Below, piece after piece: positions 60,421 through 64,000 of a stretch of DNA of 64,000 nucleotides. The first letter of the stretch is position 1, and each line of letters begins with the position of its first letter. This DNA is from DASRHT01 sp035293765 (GTDB lineage: Bacteria; Chloroflexota; Ktedonobacteria; Ktedonobacterales; Ktedonobacteraceae). The position numbers were made by a program, and so were the translations under genes. The notes below the pieces were generated by a model that searched no databases, was not told where the DNA came from, and was given only the letters and a program-made list of their open reading frames with translations. Location of the stretch: contig DATGMF010000072.1 of assembly GCA_035293765.1 (NCBI GenBank), positions 57,830 to 121,829 on the forward strand. The letters are read 5' to 3'.

Positions 60421-60639
60421 CTAACAACCAAGAGAGAGGTCTCGGTACAACCGGGGAAGGCCGCTGGCAAGAACCCGGCCAAACACCAGGCAGAGCACGA
60501 ATAGAAAAAGGGTCATAATACGATGAAAAAGGATATAACCTGATCGCAGTCGATAGATGCGCAAAGGCGCTCCCAACTGATGCTCCTGGAGCAAGCGATA
60601 AACTTCGTCTGAGAACAGCTGATCTCTCATTGCTGACAT
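60421..60639 (-). CDS. Small protein with one transmembrane segment
   Basis: 72 residues, N-terminus MRDQLFSDEVYRLLQEHQLG, then a basic YRLRSGYILFH loop and one helix (IMTLFLFVLCLVFGRVL). It faintly resembles the start of DUF6585-type proteins of this phylum, of which it would be a truncated form. Its ATG overlaps the end of the preceding gene by 13 bases, suggesting coupled translation. Confidence 0.45.
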   Translation of the reverse strand: MSAMRDQLFSDEVYRLLQEHQLGAPLRIYRLRSGYILFHRIMTLFLFVLCLVFGRVLASGLPRLYRDLSLGC

Positions 60640-60869
60640 AAGTGTATCTGGTTTACCTTCATGGTAATTTTTGATTTATAATAGATAAAAAACACCAGTC
60701 CCACTGTATTTATATGTAATCCCAATATGAAAAGAATCCCTTGAATACCTATATGTTCAATAATTCCTTTATAAAGTCCTGCAACCATGAAAATGAAGCC
60801 AGGAAGCCAGATCGCAAGGGCCAGAAACATTCTAGTATTCATGGGCCTTTTTTGCAGGATAACTTGCAT
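60627..60869 (-). CDS. Small two-helix membrane protein
   Basis: 80 residues with two helices (FLALAIWLPGFIFMVAGLY and GILFILGLHINTVGLVFFIYY) and a basic end. The start at 60869 lacks a clear ribosome site; ATG at 60842 is an alternative. It directly follows the candidate immunity gene by 10 bases and overlaps the next gene, so it belongs to the same transcript. No family recognised. Confidence 0.5.
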   Translation of the reverse strand: MQVILQKRPMNTRMFLALAIWLPGFIFMVAGLYKGIIEHIGIQGILFILGLHINTVGLVFFIYYKSKITMKVNQIHLCQQ

Positions 60870-60879
60870 ATTGTATTAT

Positions 60880-61353
60880 TTATATAAAAATGGGTTTAAG
60901 CCAGAGCGACTTCAGGCGCTGCTTGTTTACCACCGCAATAATTCCGGTTGCAAATTCTACTGCCCGATCTTCTTGATCTTTTCTCTCATTGCCAATACAG
61001 AGCCATCCCAGAGCCTCATCGTAATAGGTCTTCCACCTTTCCGCCCCTTCCAACTTCACATTGTCAAACTCATTGACAACATCACTGTGGAGGATGAGGC
61101 TCCCTTCAAAAAAAGTCGGCAAGGATAACTCTTTTTTGATCCAGATGGTATGAGGATGATATCCACAAATTTGACACGCATAGGCAATAGAAGTATCCAT
61201 CACGAGGAAGGCGATATTGAGCATATCTACTATTATGACATCAAAATCACTCACTTGATTTGGCAAAAAGTCAAGTGACCATTCTTCTCTCCTATAAACT
61301 ACTTGCCCATGATAGGATAACTTTCCTTTTTTCGCTTCAAACCGTAAATGCAT
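60880..61353 (-). CDS. Candidate Rhs immunity protein
   Basis: A 157-residue soluble protein: beta-rich N-terminus (LRFEAKKGKLSYHGQVVYRR), a central hydrophobic stretch with Cys pair (YACQICGYH), and a mixed C-terminal part with WKTYYDEALGWLCIG. It is the first gene after rhs on the same strand, separated by 183 bases and a perfect hairpin. In polymorphic toxin systems the immunity gene normally sits in this position, so the assignment is by context only. The ATG at 61353 is chosen for its GGAGGT. No family recognised. Confidence 0.55.
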   Translation of the reverse strand: MHLRFEAKKGKLSYHGQVVYRREEWSLDFLPNQVSDFDVIIVDMLNIAFLVMDTSIAYACQICGYHPHTIWIKKELSLPTFFEGSLILHSDVVNEFDNVKLEGAERWKTYYDEALGWLCIGNERKDQEDRAVEFATGIIAVVNKQRLKSLWLKPIFI

Positions 61354-61485
61354 GTTGACCTCCGTCATCGTAATAAACTATATAGCTCAGCAATTACTGT
61401 ATCCTTCGTGCTTTGCCATGCAGTATATAGCAAAATATAATTTCCGCAGAGTCGTCTAGAAAACTCTTACGCTGATGTAATCATG

Positions 61486-61521
61486 TTTGTGCCACTGGAT
61501 GAATTCATCCAGTGGCACAAA
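61486..61521. terminator. Perfect 36-base palindrome between rhs and its neighbour
   Basis: TTTGTGCCACTGGATGAA and its exact complement are centred at 61503/61504. It gives a stem of 16 or more base pairs, with no T-run. It is likely a terminator or processing site attenuating transcription beyond rhs. Confidence 0.6.
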
Positions 61522-61536
61522 ACGAAACGAAGTAGG

Positions 61537-64000
61537 TTAGTGAACAAAATTGAAATGGAGGATCGTATTGTTCTCCATGTCAACGAGCAATTCCCAAAAT
61601 CCTTCTGAGCCATTCCAGGAGCCTGCCACCCTCCAGTACAAGCCATTTGCTACAGTGCCTTGTGGATCTGGTATAGCATCACCTTCCATGATTGTCTTTA
61701 CCAACCAATTTGTAGCAGGTGAGTTTACAAATGGCCTTAATGGCTCACCTTTGAAAAATTTTGTGACACCTCCTACTGTTTTGGTCGTTCCTCTGAATTT
61801 ATCAAAGTAATTCGTGACCGTTTGAGTCATTTTGAAGCCATCATTCAGAAGAACAGGACTATCGTTTACAATCGTAGACTCTACTCTGGCACCTGCTCCC
61901 AACACTGCATCATCCTCTGGCCCTCCTAAAATCATCGCAGCCATCATGAGATTATCGGCATTTCTCATGAGCATGTGCCCAACAGCCAGGGTCTTGTCCC
62001 AGGCGCTTGCATGAGGATCGTTCCAGGTCTTTTGCAGGTCGGTAATTCCTAATTCTCGTTTGATTTTGGCGCCTGTGCTGTTCTGTTGATCTTTCAGAGG
62101 GTCATACCAGGGATTTTTTCGTTCCTTTGGAGTAAAGTAATCGATGGTGTAGCCGCCGCCATAGATCCAGCTTTCCTTCGTGGAGGTGTACAGTCCACCC
62201 GTGATGGGATTGAGCCATGCTGTTTCATTGCCACCAGGACTAATAAATCGCTGCCCCGTCGGATCTGTCAGCGTCTCGGGGTTGCCTCCCACATAGCCAT
62301 AGGGGTCCATCCCTTGCAGGTTGCCCTGCTTGATGTCCGCCGAGAGGAATAGCCCGATCACCGGATCGTAATACCTGGCGTTATAGTAATCCAGCCCCGT
62401 AGCATCAGCATACTGCCCCGTAAAGCCCTTGTTGGTGCCCATCGTGCCCTGGCTGTAGCGATTGTTGCCGTAAGGGCCGTAGAGCTGGTTGCCCTGCACG
62501 GCGGCACTGCCTGCCACAGCGTTGAAGGTGGTGAGGATACTGCCGAGCGCATCGGTGAGGAAGAATTGGGTCGTGCTGCCCTGCAACTCGCCGATGAGTC
62601 GCCCACCTAACGAGTAGTAGGAGGTGCTGCTCTGGGGCGTGCCACTGCTGCTGTAGACGTGCTCTTCCAGGCCGAAGGCATAGACGGTGATGGTGGTGCC
62701 ACTGCCGGTCGTGCTGCGGCGTAGGGTGCGGTTGCCACTCAGGTCGTAGGCGTACCATTCCTGGCTGGTGGCTCCCGCGTTCCATTGCACGAAATGGTCG
62801 AGTAAGTCATAGGAGAGGGTGGCATTGGTACCGTTGTACGTCCGGCTGGTCACGTTGCCAAAGGCGTCGTAACTGCTGGTGTAGACTGCGCCGGTGAGAT
62901 TGCTACACGTCGTTCCGATGGGGTAGAGGCCGGTCAACTGGTGTGGAGTGCTGCTGTCACAGTACAGGTACTGATAGCTCCCTGTGCCGTTGAGCGGTCC
63001 CTGCCAGAGCTGGCCCAGGTGGGTGTAGGCGTAGCTGGTGCTGTAGCCTGCGCCATTGATGCTGTTGGCAAGGGTGCCAGAGCCACAGGTGCCGATACCT
63101 GGCGCTGGCTGCGTCCCCGCGTTGCCCGCCCAGACCAGCCGGTTCTCTTCGTCGTAACAGAAATTCTGCGTGTCGCTGCCGCCGGAGCCGCTTTGCCCCG
63201 GTACCGCTGCAAGCGTTGTGCTGATGCTAGCAACGTTACCCACTGGATCGTAGCTGCGACCCTGGCTGAAGATCGTGCCCGTCGAGCCGCTGCCACTTTG
63301 CCAGGTGGCTGTTGTACTCGCCGGACGCAGGTCGCCATCGTAGGTGAAGTGATCGTTGGCTAAGGCCGTGCCGGTGGTGGTCTGGAAGTTGACATCGCTG
63401 ACGTTGCCAGTAGCATCATAGCCCAGCGTCGCCAGGTTTGCCACGCCGGTGCTGTTGTTGGACAGACCGGTGAGCAAGCCGGTGGTGCTATCATACGCCT
63501 GCGAGAAGGTGTAACCTGCCTGCCCGCCCACGGTGGTGTGCGTCGTCGTCAGTTGATCGGCATCGTTGTAGGAGAGGTTCTCCTGATAGAGCGGTAGAGC
63601 CGTGGTGACGTTCCAACTGCTGGGCACGCCCAGTTGCAGCGTGCTGCTGACCAGCCGCCCGCGCTGGTCGTGCTGTGCCTGTTGGGTGGTCGTCGCGGCA
63701 GAACCGTCCGGGTAGTAGGTCGTCGCTACGCCGCGTGTCATCTGTCCAATAGAAAAGTCGCTGCTGCCGGAGGTTCCCAGGGTCGTGACATCGTAGGCAT
63801 AACGCATCAAGGAATGCGCAGTATTGCTGCAATTGCCATAACCGTTGGTAGTGGGTGTGGCATCCTGCACACAACCTGCTCGCCCCAACAGATCGTAGCT
63901 TGTGCCTAACGTGTGTGTGCCCGAAACATCGGTGAGCAGATGCCCATCGGCGTCGTAGGTGTAGGTGTGGTTGCCGCGGTCGGGATCGGTCGAGCTGGTC
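61537..64000 (-). CDS. Rhs/YD-repeat polymorphic toxin, C-terminal 821 codons (runs off right edge)
   Basis: The 5' end lies beyond the window. Most of the sequence is YD-repeat type (YDxxG, LTTTHTTVG and similar), forming the hollow beta shell of Rhs proteins. The conserved core end is present: YGPYGNNRYSQGTMGTNKGF, YNARYYDPVIGLFLSAD, PYGYVGGNPETLTDPTG. Downstream of PTG comes a 212-residue variable tip containing DPHASAWDKTLAVGHMLMRN and ending with GLYWRVAGSWNGSEGFWELL then VDMENNTILHFNFVH. The tip is the expected toxin domain; its fold and catalytic residues are not identified. It is followed by a candidate immunity gene. Confidence 0.88.
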   Translation of the reverse strand, partial: TSSTDPDRGNHTYTYDADGHLLTDVSGTHTLGTSYDLLGRAGCVQDATPTTNGYGNCSNTAHSLMRYAYDVTTLGTSGSSDFSIGQMTRGVATTYYPDGSAATTTQQAQHDQRGRLVSSTLQLGVPSSWNVTTALPLYQENLSYNDADQLTTTHTTVGGQAGYTFSQAYDSTTGLLTGLSNNSTGVANLATLGYDATGNVSDVNFQTTTGTALANDHFTYDGDLRPASTTATWQSGSGSTGTIFSQGRSYDPVGNVASISTTLAAVPGQSGSGGSDTQNFCYDEENRLVWAGNAGTQPAPGIGTCGSGTLANSINGAGYSTSYAYTHLGQLWQGPLNGTGSYQYLYCDSSTPHQLTGLYPIGTTCSNLTGAVYTSSYDAFGNVTSRTYNGTNATLSYDLLDHFVQWNAGATSQEWYAYDLSGNRTLRRSTTGSGTTITVYAFGLEEHVYSSSGTPQSSTSYYSLGGRLIGELQGSTTQFFLTDALGSILTTFNAVAGSAAVQGNQLYGPYGNNRYSQGTMGTNKGFTGQYADATGLDYYNARYYDPVIGLFLSADIKQGNLQGMDPYGYVGGNPETLTDPTGQRFISPGGNETAWLNPITGGLYTSTKESWIYGGGYTIDYFTPKERKNPWYDPLKDQQNSTGAKIKRELGITDLQKTWNDPHASAWDKTLAVGHMLMRNADNLMMAAMILGGPEDDAVLGAGARVESTIVNDSPVLLNDGFKMTQTVTNYFDKFRGTTKTVGGVTKFFKGEPLRPFVNSPATNWLVKTIMEGDAIPDPQGTVANGLYWRVAGSWNGSEGFWELLVDMENNTILHFNFVH
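62254..62553 (-). repeat. 300 bp direct repeat shared with orphan tip (copy 2)
   Basis: The Rhs core-end coding block that matches 58160-58459. Beyond 62553 the two sequences diverge completely because the orphan copy is truncated there. Below 62254 the tips differ. Confidence 0.85.

Noticed and set aside
1..64000. tRNA, rRNA, tmRNA or CRISPR loci
   Set aside because: No T-arm-like GGTTCGAATCC elements with acceptor pairing, no rRNA-like stretches and no regular repeat-spacer array were found on reading; small RNA genes could still be missed without a covariance search.

Overview
The window reads as a chromosomal segment of a Ktedonobacteria-like Chloroflexota bacterium. That placement is inference, drawn from moderate GC, frequent TTG/GTG starts with strong Shine-Dalgarno sequences, a ubiquitin-like/WD40 surface protein, large Rhs proteins and many small zinc-ribbon or membrane proteins. 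No rRNA, tRNA or CRISPR array was found. Core genes present are folP, folC, trmB, efp, ybeY, dgkA, rpsU, gltX, lexA and a polyprenyl synthase.

Layout: 1-4.1 kb carries a membrane pyrophosphatase (left edge, partial), a CBS-domain family II pyrophosphatase and a secreted M28 peptidase. 4.2-7.6 kb has a YukD-like/WD40 fusion, an isoprenoid synthase and a zinc-binding membrane protein. 7.8-12 kb is a folate pair followed by an acyl-CoA synthetase. 12-14.4 kb has a degenerate asparagine-synthetase homologue and a MITE-like element. 14.4-29.2 kb is mixed housekeeping: C39-like peptidase, PIG-L deacetylase, a MerR-MFS-lipoate-ligase operon, NUDIX, GNAT, trmB, a DUF6114/DUF6230-type pair, an RNA methyltransferase, EF-P, an LLM oxidoreductase and dgkA/ybeY/rpsU. 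29.3-33.1 kb is an envelope polysaccharide cluster (flippase-like, O-antigen-ligase-like, UDP-sugar epimerase/decarboxylase). 33.3-42 kb has a CPBP protease, gltX, a bifunctional-nuclease-domain protein, lexA and a DedA protein. 43-50 kb has a molybdopterin oxidoreductase, two hot-dog dehydratases, a PIG-V-like glycosyltransferase, a flavin hydroxyacid oxidase and an amidohydrolase. 50-55.3 kb has a GH42 beta-galactosidase, an E1-alpha-like protein and a fused E1 alpha-beta dehydrogenase.

The right end (55.5-64 kb) is the most unusual part. A large Rhs/YD-repeat protein runs off the right edge and is followed on the same strand by a candidate immunity gene and a run of small multi-pass membrane proteins. 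Next comes a second, truncated 'orphan' Rhs tip that shares about 300 bp with the main rhs gene. The tip's upstream break is joined exactly to a 3' remnant of the neighbouring methyltransferase gene. Paralogous membrane genes sit just beyond both the intact and the remnant methyltransferase end, which points to a past segmental duplication combined with Rhs tip exchange.

The window also holds several dispersed intergenic elements: a 160-180 bp repeat (two long and one short copy, plus a possible trace), a family of small hairpins with a CTTGC-type loop, and one 139 bp element with 12 bp perfect terminal inverted repeats flanked by 12 bp direct repeats.
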